The position numbers were made by a program, and so were the translations under genes. Below are positions 1 to 8,422 of a stretch of DNA of 64,000 nt, piece after piece. The first letter of the stretch is position 1. Each line of letters begins with the position of its first letter. This DNA is from E44-bin32 sp034430595 (GTDB taxonomy: Bacteria; Chloroflexota; Anaerolineae; Anaerolineales; E44-bin32), in the NCBI GenBank assembly GCA_034430595.1, contig DAOUEL010000090.1:1-64000 (forward strand). Reading direction: 5' to 3'. Below the pieces are notes generated by a model. That model was not told the DNA's origin. It did no database searches and saw nothing but the letters and a program-made list of their open reading frames with translations.

Positions 1-4
1 ATCA

Positions 5-94
<90 letters not shown>

Positions 95-105
95 GGGGCT
101 GGCCC

Positions 106-111
106 ATTATA
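106..111 (-). promoter_or_regulatory. -10 box of the tRNA-Ser promoter
   Basis: A perfect TATAAT lies on the minus strand with 11 nt between it and the mature tRNA 5' end, which fits a start a few bases upstream of the tRNA. The -35 region overlaps the end of the upstream nuclease gene and is weak (TGGAAC). Confidence 0.6.
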
Positions 112-123
112 ACCGCGAGTTTT

Positions 124-1521
124 TCACAGTTCCACATGATCCCCGAAATCCGGGTAGCTCACATTTTCAATCCCGGCCTCGCCCAGCTTTTCGGTCAGCG
201 CCAGCGCCGGTTTTTCCTCACCGTGCACCAGGAATACGCCGCGCAGCGTGCCCTTCGTCGCCGACGCATACTCCACCAGGAATGGCTGATCGGCATGGGC
301 TGAGAGCCCATTGATGGTCGCTACCTCGGCTTTGACCGTGTGCTCCTCACCGAAGATGCGAACGTGCTTTTCACCCTCCGCCAGGCGCCGGCCGAGCGTG
401 TGTGGTGCCATCCAGGAGGTGATCAAGATTGTATTTCGCGAGTCGTGAATGTTGTTGCGCAGGTGGTGCAGGATCCGCCCGACTTCGGCCATACCCGAGG
501 CGGAAATGATGATCACCGGCGACTCGATCTCATTGATCGCCTTGCTCTCCTCCACCGAGCGGGTATAGGTCAGCAGGTCAAAGCCCAGCGCTGCGCCGTG
601 CGGATCGGCCTTCAGCATTCGCTGCGCTTCCTGATCAAAGCATTCTGGATGCCTGCGAAAGATGTCGGTCACGTTCACCGCCAGCGGGCTGTCAACGAAG
701 ACCGGCACGCGCGGAATTTCGTGCCGCTCGAGCATCTGGTGCAGGTAGTAAACGAGCGCCTGGGTGCGGCCAACGGCGAAAGCTGGGATGATCACCTTGC
801 CACCGCGCCCGATCGTCTGGCTGAGCACGGCCTGCAGTGCCTCGTAGGCTCGCGGGGGGTCGTCATGCGAGCGATCGCCGTAGGTGCTTTCAAGGATTAA
901 ATAATCAGCTTCATGCGGCAGGACCGGATCGCGCACGATCGGCATGCCCAGTCGGCCGATATCACCCGAAAACATCAGCCGGACTCGGCGGCCGTTTTCC
1001 TCCAGCTCAAGCACGACAGCGGCCGAGCCGAGGATGTGGCCGGCCTCGACCAGGCGGGCCTGGACACCCGGGATCGGCTCCCATGATTTTTCATATGGCT
1101 GGGAGACGAGCTGCTCGCTTACGCGTTCCGCATCGGCCATGGTATAGAGCGGTTCGAGCGGCTCTTCACCCCGCCGGGCGCGGCGCTTATTGATAAACTC
1201 CGCATCGGCTTCCTGAATGTGACCCGAATCGCGCAGCATCGTATCCGAAAGGTCAGCGGTGGTGCTGGTCGCGTAAATCGGGCCGCGGTAGCCCTGCTTG
1301 ACCATGTTCGGCAAATTGCCGGAATGATCGATATGGGCGTGCGAGAGAATGACCGCGTCGACTGTCGTCACATCGAACGGGAAGTTGAGGTTGCGCTCAT
1401 AAGTGTCCTTGCGATGGCCTTGATACAGGCCGCAATCCAGCAGCAGCCGCTTTCCGTTGATCCCGATCAAGTGCCGCGAGCCGGTGACGGTATGGGCTGC
1501 GCCGAAGAAGCTAATTTGCAT
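124..1521 (-). CDS. MBL-fold/beta-CASP RNA-processing nuclease
   Basis: A 465-aa metallo-beta-lactamase-fold protein of the CPSF73/YSH1-like group, predicted to be a cytoplasmic zinc-dependent RNA endo/exonuclease. The zinc motif HAHIDH is at residues 61-66. A beta-CASP segment follows (FAVGRTQALVYYLHQM, then SGMAEVGRILHHL), and the C-terminal RMMBL part contains TINGLSAHADQ. Length and domain order match the family. The start codon overlaps the end of the upstream RNase D gene by 11 nt, so the two nucleases are probably co-transcribed and translationally coupled. The natural substrate cannot be read from the sequence. Confidence 0.9.
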   Translation of the reverse strand: MQISFFGAAHTVTGSRHLIGINGKRLLLDCGLYQGHRKDTYERNLNFPFDVTTVDAVILSHAHIDHSGNLPNMVKQGYRGPIYATSTTADLSDTMLRDSGHIQEADAEFINKRRARRGEEPLEPLYTMADAERVSEQLVSQPYEKSWEPIPGVQARLVEAGHILGSAAVVLELEENGRRVRLMFSGDIGRLGMPIVRDPVLPHEADYLILESTYGDRSHDDPPRAYEALQAVLSQTIGRGGKVIIPAFAVGRTQALVYYLHQMLERHEIPRVPVFVDSPLAVNVTDIFRRHPECFDQEAQRMLKADPHGAALGFDLLTYTRSVEESKAINEIESPVIIISASGMAEVGRILHHLRNNIHDSRNTILITSWMAPHTLGRRLAEGEKHVRIFGEEHTVKAEVATINGLSAHADQPFLVEYASATKGTLRGVFLVHGEEKPALALTEKLGEAGIENVSYPDFGDHVEL

Positions 1522-2662
1522 TAGAGCTCCGATGATTTGAGAGGACCTTCAAAATATCCTTGCCGAACTGTTGATAACGCCAATCGAGTGGATCCATGCG
1601 GCGGCGCAGATCGTCGAGCTGGCGCGGTGGATGTTCGGCCAGGTCAAACATCAGATCGCGCGGCAGGATGATATCCGATTCGACTTTCCGCTGGTGGGCG
1701 ATTTTCTTGCGCCACTGACGGAGGGCTTCAAAGCGGACATGCGTATCTTCATCAATACCGCGTGAGTGCGGTTTATAGGGGGGAGGGTTATGCTTGCCAC
1801 GCTGAACGGCCTGCAGCATCTGCTTTCCGTAGCGTTGGGCAATCCGGGTGGGTACATCGCCGGAATCTTTCAATGCCTGCTCATCACCCGGTTCTGCCTT
1901 GGCGACTGCCATAAGAACGATGTCGCCCATCACCTTGAAGGGAGGCCGGTCGAGGCGGCGGGCTTCCTTGTCGCGCATCAGGTACAGCTCACGCAAGATG
2001 GAAGCTTTGCGCCGGGAGAGATCGCGAGCATGCGTGATGCGCCAGAAACCCTGCGGATCAAACGTATTCTCTGTATCCGGAGGCGTGCTCATCCGCTGAC
2101 AGAGTTCTTTGCATTCCTGCCAGCGGCCGGCTAACTTGAGCTGTTTCACCAGGTGCTCACGCAGCCGCAGTAAAAAGTGTGTATCGAGCCGGGCATAATC
2201 GAGCATCTCAGCGTTCAGCGGACGCTGACCCCAGTTGGCGCGCTGGAAGCGTTTATCAATCTTGATTTCGAAGACTTGTTCGATCAAATCGCCCAGGCCA
2301 GATTTCTTCCAGCCCAGGGTGCGGCTGGCGACGCGAGTATCGAAGAGGTTGTTCAGGTGGAAATTGAAATCTCGCGCCAGGCAAAGCACGTCATACTCCG
2401 CCCCGTGGAGCACTTTCTCGATGCGCTCGTCGCGCAGGAGTGGGTCAAGCCGGCCGAGTTCTCCCAGAGCGAGCGGATCCACCAGATAGTCGGCGCCAGG
2501 GATCGAGAACTGGATCAGGCACACCTGCTCCTGGTAAGCGAAGAGGCTGTTCGATTCGGTGTCGACAGCGATGCGGCGTTGGCCACGTATATTGGCCAGC
2601 ATGAGATCGAGGGCTCTGGCATCCTGTACGAGAGTTGGCGGCGGCAAATTGATGTCAGCCAT
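1511..2662 (-). CDS. rnd: Ribonuclease D
   Basis: A 383-aa DEDDy 3'-5' exoribonuclease acting in tRNA 3' processing. Exo I is AVDTES (Asp34, Glu36), Exo II lies in LHGAEYDVLCL and Exo III is YARLDTHFLL, where Tyr and Asp are catalytic. An HRDC nucleic-acid-binding domain follows near residues 210-290. I chose the ATG at 2662, not an ATG 39 nt upstream, because a perfect TATAAT ends only 7 nt before it and transcription should begin at or next to this ATG. It is the first gene of a two-gene unit with the MBL nuclease, and a tRNA gene follows. That fits an RNA-processing job. Confidence 0.93.
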   Translation of the reverse strand: MADINLPPPTLVQDARALDLMLANIRGQRRIAVDTESNSLFAYQEQVCLIQFSIPGADYLVDPLALGELGRLDPLLRDERIEKVLHGAEYDVLCLARDFNFHLNNLFDTRVASRTLGWKKSGLGDLIEQVFEIKIDKRFQRANWGQRPLNAEMLDYARLDTHFLLRLREHLVKQLKLAGRWQECKELCQRMSTPPDTENTFDPQGFWRITHARDLSRRKASILRELYLMRDKEARRLDRPPFKVMGDIVLMAVAKAEPGDEQALKDSGDVPTRIAQRYGKQMLQAVQRGKHNPPPYKPHSRGIDEDTHVRFEALRQWRKKIAHQRKVESDIILPRDLMFDLAEHPPRQLDDLRRRMDPLDWRYQQFGKDILKVLSNHRSSNAN

Positions 2663-2669
2663 GGGGCCT

Positions 2670-2675
2670 ATTATA
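2670..2675 (-). promoter_or_regulatory. rnd promoter -10 box, apparently leaderless
   Basis: TATAAT on the minus strand is followed by 7 nt and then the rnd ATG. With the usual 6-7 nt from -10 to +1, the transcript would start at the start codon with no Shine-Dalgarno. No good -35 box is visible. Confidence 0.6.
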
Positions 2676-2724
2676 CCGGTCGCGAGCGACCGCGACGCCA
2701 TAAAAGGACCAATTTAGTGCAAAT

Positions 2725-2753
2725 TTGACATGTTTTGTTACCTATGTTACAAA
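2725..2753 (+). promoter_or_regulatory. Promoter and candidate operator of the first Rieske/cytochrome b operon
   Basis: TTGACA at 2725-2730 is followed after 17 bp by TACAAA at 2748-2753, a good sigma-70-type promoter. A near-palindrome, TTTGTTACCT/ATGTTACAAA (8 of 10 pairs match, 2734-2753), fills the space between the boxes and covers the -10. That is the expected place for a repressor operator. The promoter is about 80 bp upstream of the Rieske gene start. Confidence 0.6.
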
Positions 2754-2832
2754 TAACGCTATGCCCCGCGGCCAAGCCAATGCGCCTGCGCTTTCGCCCG
2801 GGCCGATCCAATAAAGCTGAAGGAGAGAGTCG

Positions 2833-3480
2833 ATGACCGAGGCGGTTGCCCAGGCACCGATGGAATCGGGTGCCACGGAACGACTGCCGCTTAGCCGCCG
2901 CGAGTTTTTGAATTACCTGTGGGCCATGTCAATGGCAGTTTTCATGGCTGGATCGGGCGGCGCCGCGGTTTGGTTTCTCTACCCCCGCTTCCGGGCGGGA
3001 GAATTCGGTGGGGTATTCACCATCCCCGTCGGGGAGCTGCCTCCACCCGATTCGGCTCCGAAGGAATTCCCGGAAGGCCGCTTCTGGCTTTCAAATATCG
3101 GACAGCAAACGGAATCTGACCCACGCCAGCCAGGCGATTACCCACTTCAGACCGGTGTCCGGGCGATCTATAAAGTCTGCACCCACCTGGGTTGCCTTTA
3201 TAAATGGGTAGAGACCAACGACCGTTTTGAGTGTCCCTGCCACGGATCGAAATTCCTAAAGACCGGCACTCGCGTCGATGGTCCTGCCAGGCGGAATCTG
3301 GATAACTTTCCTATCGAAGTGCTTGACGGTCAGGGCAATGTTATCGCACGCACCGAGCCAATGATGGACAACCATGAAGGCAGCCCGGTTACCATTACAG
3401 CGGATGCTGTCACCCTAAGAGTAGATACCGGTCGCCGCATCAACGGTGCCCCAAATTCGGCACCGGGCGGTGGGATGTAG
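2833..3480 (+). CDS. Rieske iron-sulfur protein (complex 1)
   Basis: A 215-aa Rieske [2Fe-2S] subunit of a cytochrome bc1/b6f-type quinol oxidase. It moves electrons from the Qo site of cytochrome b to a cytochrome c on the outer face of the membrane. A Tat-like SRREFL precedes a transmembrane anchor at about 28-50. Box 1 is CTHLGC (116-121) and box 2 is CPCHGS (134-139). Cys116, His118, Cys134 and His137 are the expected cluster ligands, and Cys121 with Cys136 the disulfide. A strong Shine-Dalgarno (AAGGAGAG) precedes the ATG. It opens an operon with a full-length cytochrome b and two diheme cytochromes. The tail after the cluster domain is longer than in small Rieske proteins. Confidence 0.95.
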   Translation: MTEAVAQAPMESGATERLPLSRREFLNYLWAMSMAVFMAGSGGAAVWFLYPRFRAGEFGGVFTIPVGELPPPDSAPKEFPEGRFWLSNIGQQTESDPRQPGDYPLQTGVRAIYKVCTHLGCLYKWVETNDRFECPCHGSKFLKTGTRVDGPARRNLDNFPIEVLDGQGNVIARTEPMMDNHEGSPVTITADAVTLRVDTGRRINGAPNSAPGGGM

Positions 3481-3495
3481 CCCCGGAGAACGAGC

Positions 3496-5082
3496 ATGGC
3501 TATCTTTCGATTGCATTTACCCATCCTGGACGAGATCAAGGAAAAGGGCCTGCGCCCGGCACTGCGCGATAAGACAGATGACATCGTCACGCGTGTGACG
3601 GCTGGCCTGTCGATCCAGGATGTGCGCTCGATGCTGCGCGACGACCCGCCTGGCCGTCCCAACCCGCGCCTGAAACCACATTCCGAAGGTTTCTGGCTGC
3701 ATATGAAGCCAACCTATTACCACAACCTGGTGGATGGCATCTATCCGACCTTCCGCCTGGGTTGGCTCTCTACCTTCTTTTTTGTCGTCGAAATCGTCAC
3801 CGGCGTACTGCTGATGGTGTATTACACACCTTCGCCCGAGTTCGCCTTTACGAACATGCTCGACATCCTCAGCAATGTCCCCTTCGGGCGATTGATCCGA
3901 GATATCCACCGCCTGGGCGCTGAGCTGATGGTGGCGATTGTGATGCTGCATGCGCTGCGCACTTTCCTGACCGGTTCGTACAAAAAACCGCGCCAGTTCA
4001 CCTGGGCGACTGGCATCATCCTGCTGCTCGTTACCTGGCTGCTGTCGTTCTCGGGCTACCTGCTGCCCTGGGACCAGCTCAGCTTATGGGCAGTCACGAT
4101 TGGTGTCTCGATGGTCGAAGCCATTCCGCCGGAGGTGGTCGGACGGACCGTCAACCTGCTTTTCCGCGGCGCGCCTGAATTCGGTGCCAACGGTCTGCTG
4201 CGCTGGTATCTGCTGCACGTCGTCGCGCTGCCATTGGCCGGCATCGTCTTTGTTGGCGTGCACTACTACAAGGTTGTGCTACACGGCCACAGCCTGCCGC
4301 CGGATGCGGAGGAGGTCGGCGAGGATACCGCCCGCCGGGTTCCAACTGATTCCCGCACTTATTTCTTCCCACATATCGCCACCCGCGAGCTGTTTTACGT
4401 CGTGGCGCTGACGGCCTTGATCGTAATCGGGGCGCTCTTTGTGCACGCACCACTCGAGCCGCATGCAGATCCGCTGGTCACCCCACTGCACAGCACGGCC
4501 CCCTGGTACTTCCTGTGGCTGCAGGGCATGCTCAAGCTGGGTGATAAAGTCATCTTCGGCCTGATCGTGCCGGGCGTGCTGATCGGGGGTTTGCTGGTGC
4601 TGCCCTATGTCGAGGTCGGGCCAAGCCGGCGCTACGGAAGCCGGCGCATTGGCCTGACGGCTGGCCTGGGACTGGTGTTTACCTTCGGCGTGCTTTCGTA
4701 TATGGGCTCGCCCTGGTTCGCGGTTCAAACATCACCTGAACAGGAAGCGGTGGCCGAACTGCTGCCGCAAACCCATCCCGGTCCCCTGCGGCTGGCAGAC
4801 TGGGAAGGATTCACAGTAGGCACGTACGAGGCCAGCGCCTACGATCAGGCGCCAACCGAAACGCTGCGATCAGTCCTGGATGAATTCGAGGGTTCGATCG
4901 AGGGAATCAAGATTGACGGACGGTCCGATTACCAGGGCGTCATTGTGATCGAAGATTGGCAGACGAACCTGAAGAAACTTACACTGCGCATCCTGTGGAC
5001 GGACGATGTGACTGGGAAACCGGGAGAATACAGCCAGACCGTGTACCTGCATAAAGACAGCAATTACGGTCAGGGAGAGTAA
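3496..5082 (+). CDS. Cytochrome b, full length with periplasmic tail (complex 1)
   Basis: A 528-aa cytochrome b in which the N-terminal (b6-like) and C-terminal (subunit IV-like) parts are one polypeptide. The heme b ligands are His138/His152 and His241/His256. The 15-residue step of the second pair is of the b6f type. An N-terminal cytosolic extension of about 85 residues precedes the first helix. A hydrophilic tail of about 115 residues follows the last helix. The Qo-site position that normally reads PEWY reads APWY here (335-338), so the usual Glu/Asp is missing. No Cys for a covalent heme ci is seen at the start of the first helix. It lies 15 nt after the Rieske gene and should pair with it and the following cytochromes c. 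Confidence 0.94.
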   Translation: MAIFRLHLPILDEIKEKGLRPALRDKTDDIVTRVTAGLSIQDVRSMLRDDPPGRPNPRLKPHSEGFWLHMKPTYYHNLVDGIYPTFRLGWLSTFFFVVEIVTGVLLMVYYTPSPEFAFTNMLDILSNVPFGRLIRDIHRLGAELMVAIVMLHALRTFLTGSYKKPRQFTWATGIILLLVTWLLSFSGYLLPWDQLSLWAVTIGVSMVEAIPPEVVGRTVNLLFRGAPEFGANGLLRWYLLHVVALPLAGIVFVGVHYYKVVLHGHSLPPDAEEVGEDTARRVPTDSRTYFFPHIATRELFYVVALTALIVIGALFVHAPLEPHADPLVTPLHSTAPWYFLWLQGMLKLGDKVIFGLIVPGVLIGGLLVLPYVEVGPSRRYGSRRIGLTAGLGLVFTFGVLSYMGSPWFAVQTSPEQEAVAELLPQTHPGPLRLADWEGFTVGTYEASAYDQAPTETLRSVLDEFEGSIEGIKIDGRSDYQGVIVIEDWQTNLKKLTLRILWTDDVTGKPGEYSQTVYLHKDSNYGQGE

Positions 5083-5085
5083 CAG

Positions 5086-5925
5086 ATGAGGTGGCATATA
5101 GCCCTTGGGACTCTCAGCCTTCTGATCCTGGTTGCGGTGTTCGGCTACATTGCAGTTGGTGAGCAGGCACGCATGCAGTCCTTCACGGAAGCCTACGATG
5201 CTCGCCAGATCGAAACTGGCGCCTCGCTCTTTGAGACTCATTGCCGGACATGCCACGGCCCCCAGGGGAAGGGCATTGTTGGCGTGGCGCCGGCGATTAA
5301 TGCCGCCGATCTCTTCAATGGAGAACGCCTGGCAGCCGTCGGCTTCAGCGGTACCCTGACGGATTACCTGGAAGGCGTGATCTCGGCCGGCCGGCCCGTT
5401 CCAAGCGCAGGCACGAATTACCCGCAGCGCATGCCAACCTGGGCGCAGGCGTATGGCGGGCCGCTGCGCAAAGATCAGATCGAATCCCTGGTGGTCTTCA
5501 TCGAGAACTGGGAGGACCGGGCGCTGGCTGAAGTTGGCGCAGCCCCAAGCGCGCCCTCCGGCACACCGATCGGAACAGATATCACCGTCAGCTTGCCGGA
5601 AGGCAACGCGGATCAGGGTGCGGCACTGGCGCAGGGTGCACAGGGTGGATGCTCAGCCTGCCACGAGTTGGCCGCAGTAGGCCCCCCCTGGGCAGCCGCT
5701 GGCGACACGCCGGGTGTTTTTGTTCGCGCTAGCGACCGGATCAACGAATCAGACTACACCGGCAACGCGAACACCGCCCAACAGTACTTGATCGAGTCGA
5801 TCGTGCAGCCGAACGCGTTTGTCGTATCCGGTTACGAGGCCGGCATCATGCCGCAAGACTACGCTCAGCGGCTTACTGCCCAGCAAGTCGCCGATCTCAT
5901 TGCATATATGGAATCTTTGCCCTAG
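5086..5925 (+). CDS. Membrane-anchored diheme cytochrome c
   Basis: A 279-aa protein with an N-terminal anchor helix (about 4-24) and two class I cytochrome c domains facing outward. The heme sites are CRTCH (53-57) and CSACH (189-193), and PQRMPTW in the first domain is a likely Met axial ligand region. It starts 3 nt after the cytochrome b stop, so it is translationally linked to it. By position it is the likely electron acceptor from the Rieske protein, in the role of cytochrome c1 or f, although it has no cytochrome f features. Confidence 0.92.
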   Translation: MRWHIALGTLSLLILVAVFGYIAVGEQARMQSFTEAYDARQIETGASLFETHCRTCHGPQGKGIVGVAPAINAADLFNGERLAAVGFSGTLTDYLEGVISAGRPVPSAGTNYPQRMPTWAQAYGGPLRKDQIESLVVFIENWEDRALAEVGAAPSAPSGTPIGTDITVSLPEGNADQGAALAQGAQGGCSACHELAAVGPPWAAAGDTPGVFVRASDRINESDYTGNANTAQQYLIESIVQPNAFVVSGYEAGIMPQDYAQRLTAQQVADLIAYMESLP

Positions 5926-5953
5926 GGCAGGCAGGTCGCAGCAAAGCCGTTTC

Positions 5954-5981
5954 ACGCCGCCGGCCCATCATCCGGCGGCGT
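5954..5981 (+). repeat. Intercistronic hairpin between two cytochrome c genes
   Basis: Perfect 10-bp arms ACGCCGCCGG and CCGGCGGCGT enclose an 8-nt loop. No T-run follows, so it is unlikely to be a full intrinsic terminator. It may protect or segment the operon mRNA. Confidence 0.5.
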
Positions 5982-6042
5982 CTGCTACACGGGCTGCCGG
6001 TCCGGGGATGAAAGCGGCATGGACGCGATTCGGAGGAGTTCG

Positions 6043-6825
6043 ATGCGCAAAGGATGGAAGTGGGTTTTCCTGGCTGCGCTTCTCAGCCTGACATTGACCG
6101 CCGGGGCTGCGCTTGCACAGGAGGGCGGCGATCCTGCACATGGCGCCGAACTTTACCTGACCTACTGCGCGATGTGCCATGGAGAGGATGCGACCGGCCG
6201 GGTTGGAGCGAACCTGCAGAATTTCCCCGGGATCAGTGCCGAAGCGGCGATTGAATCGACAATCCGCGAGGGGATCTCGGGCAGCGTTATGCCGGCCTGG
6301 GCACAGGCGAACGGCGGTCCCCTCTCTGACAGCGACATCGCCGACATCAGCACCTATCTGGTTGCGATCCTGAATGGCACTTCACCCATCGCTCCAGCGC
6401 CAACCTACCAGCCGATTCCGATTCCGACGCTTCCACAGGTTGAAGGCGATCCATCGGTCGGCGCAGTCGTATTCCAGGAGAACTGCGCAGCCTGCCACGG
6501 ACTGCAGGCCCAGGGTAAATTCGGTTGGCCGCTGGCGAAATCCTGGCCGGGCAACCAACCCCAGACATACATTCGCACGGTAGTTTCAGAGGGTATCCCG
6601 GGTTCGATCATGCCAGCCTGGCTTCGGGACAACGGCGGCCCGCTGTCGTCCCAGTCCATTGCCGACGTAGCTGCCTACATTTTGACGCTGGCGCCGGTCG
6701 AGGGTTTGCCTATGCCCACCCCAGAGGGCAGCGGCCCACTGACCCTGACGATCAGCCTGATCCTGTTCGCCGTCCTGAGTGCGGTTGCCATTGCAGCGAT
6801 CGTGATTTACTATCGCAAAGCCTGA
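6043..6825 (+). CDS. Diheme cytochrome c with C-terminal anchor
   Basis: A 260-aa protein with a cleavable signal peptide (MRKGWKWVFLAALLSLTL), two cytochrome c domains with CAMCH (42-46) and CAACH (148-152), a Pro-rich linker between them and a C-terminal transmembrane helix near 233-256. Both domains have GSVMPAW/GSIMPAW, giving the Met ligand. I chose the ATG at 6043 over one 24 nt upstream because GGAGGAG lies just before it. Topology is opposite to the preceding diheme cytochrome, which is anchored at its N-terminus. Both probably sit outside the membrane next to the cytochrome b complex. Confidence 0.92.
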   Translation: MRKGWKWVFLAALLSLTLTAGAALAQEGGDPAHGAELYLTYCAMCHGEDATGRVGANLQNFPGISAEAAIESTIREGISGSVMPAWAQANGGPLSDSDIADISTYLVAILNGTSPIAPAPTYQPIPIPTLPQVEGDPSVGAVVFQENCAACHGLQAQGKFGWPLAKSWPGNQPQTYIRTVVSEGIPGSIMPAWLRDNGGPLSSQSIADVAAYILTLAPVEGLPMPTPEGSGPLTLTISLILFAVLSAVAIAAIVIYYRKA

Positions 6826-6826
6826 T

Positions 6827-8293
6827 ATGAAACGCTTTGTGTGCACAATTTTCCTGCTTGTATTCATGCTGAGTGCACTCGCGCCTCTTACCGCAAGGGC
6901 GCAGACCGCCGCGCGACTGGAAAGCCTGGAGGTAGCACTCTGGCCTGAATATGACCGGCCGGAAATGCTGGTAATTTATCTGGCGCGTGCCACCGCAGGA
7001 ATTGAGCTCCCACTAACGTTCGAGCTTCCCATCCCGGCTTCAATTGGCGAACCCCATGCCGTCGCAGCGTGGTACCCGGATGGCCGCCTAGACGATCAGG
7101 TAAGCTGGACACGCCAGGTGAACGGCGAGTGGGCGACGATAACGGCCGAGGTCGAGACGACCGGCCTATGGATCGAATTTTACGCTCCGCTTGAAACCGA
7201 TGGTCCTGCGACCAACTTCACCTTCACGTGGCCGGGCACTGTCAGCGTTGACTCCTTCAGCTACGAGGTCCTGCATCCCGCGGGAGTAAACGAGGTGCAG
7301 GTCGACCCACCTGGTGAGGCCAAGCGTGATGATGACGGCATGCTTTATACGCGCAGCCAGCTGGGCGCATTGAATGCGGGTGATCCGCTCACGATCGAAA
7401 TAAGCTATGAGCAGCCCTCCCGGCCTCCTCTGCAGCCAGCGGCACCCTATCCTTCCAATCCTGCGCTGGCCGTTCTGGAAATCGGGCTCTGGCCTGAATA
7501 CGACCAACCCCAAACTCTCGTGATCTTGAAGGCGAATCTCGACCCGTCGGTGCTGCTGCCAGCAAAGGTAGCGTTGCCGATACCAACCAGCGCCGGTGAC
7601 CCCTTCGCGGTTGCACAGCAGGATGAAAACAACGCGCTCTTTGTCGCGCCCTACGAACGGGAGCTAATTGGCGACTGGGCCTGGATCGTTGTGGAAACAG
7701 ATTCATCCGCTTTCCAGGTAGAGTATTACGTTCCGCTGACCCGCCTGAATCAGGCGCGGAGTTTCACCTACTTCTGGCCTGGCGGCGTTGACGTCAAGCA
7801 ACTTTCCTATGAAGTGCAGCAGCCGGTCGGAGCTGAAGGGATGCAGATCCTGCCTCCCGGAACCACGACCCTGGAAGATGACAACTTGTTTTACACACGT
7901 GCGAATCTCGGGCCACGGGCTGTGGACGAGTTGGCGCTTATCTCTTTTAGTTACAGTAAGCAGGATGACGTATTAACGGTCGATTCTCCGGCGCCTTCGC
8001 TCGACCGTCCTACAACGACTACTGGCAGCACGCCGGACCTGACAGCCCAGCTTCCGCTCCTGCTGGCGTTATTCGGTGGGGCGTTAGTGCTGGCAGGCGT
8101 GGTTCTGTTTTTCCGCTTCCGCCGGGATGAAGAGCCCAAAACTCGTCGCCGAAAGAGATCCACCCGCGCCTCGAAGGCGGCAGCAAGCGGGCGTGAAATC
8201 GAGGCCTCTCCCATCTTCTGCCACGTTTGTGGAGCCCAGGCAGGGGCTTCCGATCGCTACTGCCGGCGCTGTGGCGCCGAACTACGCACCTAG
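6827..8293 (+). CDS. Membrane protein with two extracytoplasmic repeats and a C-terminal zinc ribbon
   Basis: A 488-aa protein of no recognised family. After a signal peptide (about 1-26) come two homologous domains of about 175 residues. They open with LEVALWPEYDRPEMLVIY (near 32) and LEIGLWPEYDQPQTLVIL (near 214), and each ends in an LYTR/FYTR-containing segment. A transmembrane helix follows at about 402-424, then a basic linker and a treble-clef-like zinc ribbon CHVC...CRRC at the C-terminus, on the cytosolic side if the helix is the only anchor. It starts 1 nt after the diheme cytochrome stop and closes the operon. It may help assemble or regulate the complex, but that is inference. Confidence 0.8.
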   Translation: MKRFVCTIFLLVFMLSALAPLTARAQTAARLESLEVALWPEYDRPEMLVIYLARATAGIELPLTFELPIPASIGEPHAVAAWYPDGRLDDQVSWTRQVNGEWATITAEVETTGLWIEFYAPLETDGPATNFTFTWPGTVSVDSFSYEVLHPAGVNEVQVDPPGEAKRDDDGMLYTRSQLGALNAGDPLTIEISYEQPSRPPLQPAAPYPSNPALAVLEIGLWPEYDQPQTLVILKANLDPSVLLPAKVALPIPTSAGDPFAVAQQDENNALFVAPYERELIGDWAWIVVETDSSAFQVEYYVPLTRLNQARSFTYFWPGGVDVKQLSYEVQQPVGAEGMQILPPGTTTLEDDNLFYTRANLGPRAVDELALISFSYSKQDDVLTVDSPAPSLDRPTTTTGSTPDLTAQLPLLLALFGGALVLAGVVLFFRFRRDEEPKTRRRKRSTRASKAAASGREIEASPIFCHVCGAQAGASDRYCRRCGAELRT

Positions 8294-8387
8294 TTCCGTT
8301 TTTCCCTTCATTCCATCCAATCCAAAAAGAGCGGATGTCCATCCGATTCCGCCCTGATAACCGTCCATTCCGATGAAATTCGTCAAA

Positions 8388-8396
8388 TGCTACACT
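8388..8396 (+). promoter_or_regulatory. Extended -10 promoter of the two-component pair
   Basis: TGCTACACT matches an extended -10 (TGnTATAAT). A start near 8403 would lie before the ATG at 8423 but after an upstream in-frame start at 8387, so it decides the start codon of the kinase gene. Confidence 0.45.
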
Positions 8397-8422
8397 GGAG
8401 GTGTCAGGTATGGAGTCTAGGG

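Noticed and set aside
5954..5981. Intrinsic terminator between the two diheme cytochrome genes
   Set aside because: The stem is strong but lacks a T-run, and the genes on both sides clearly belong together, so it is listed as an intercistronic hairpin.
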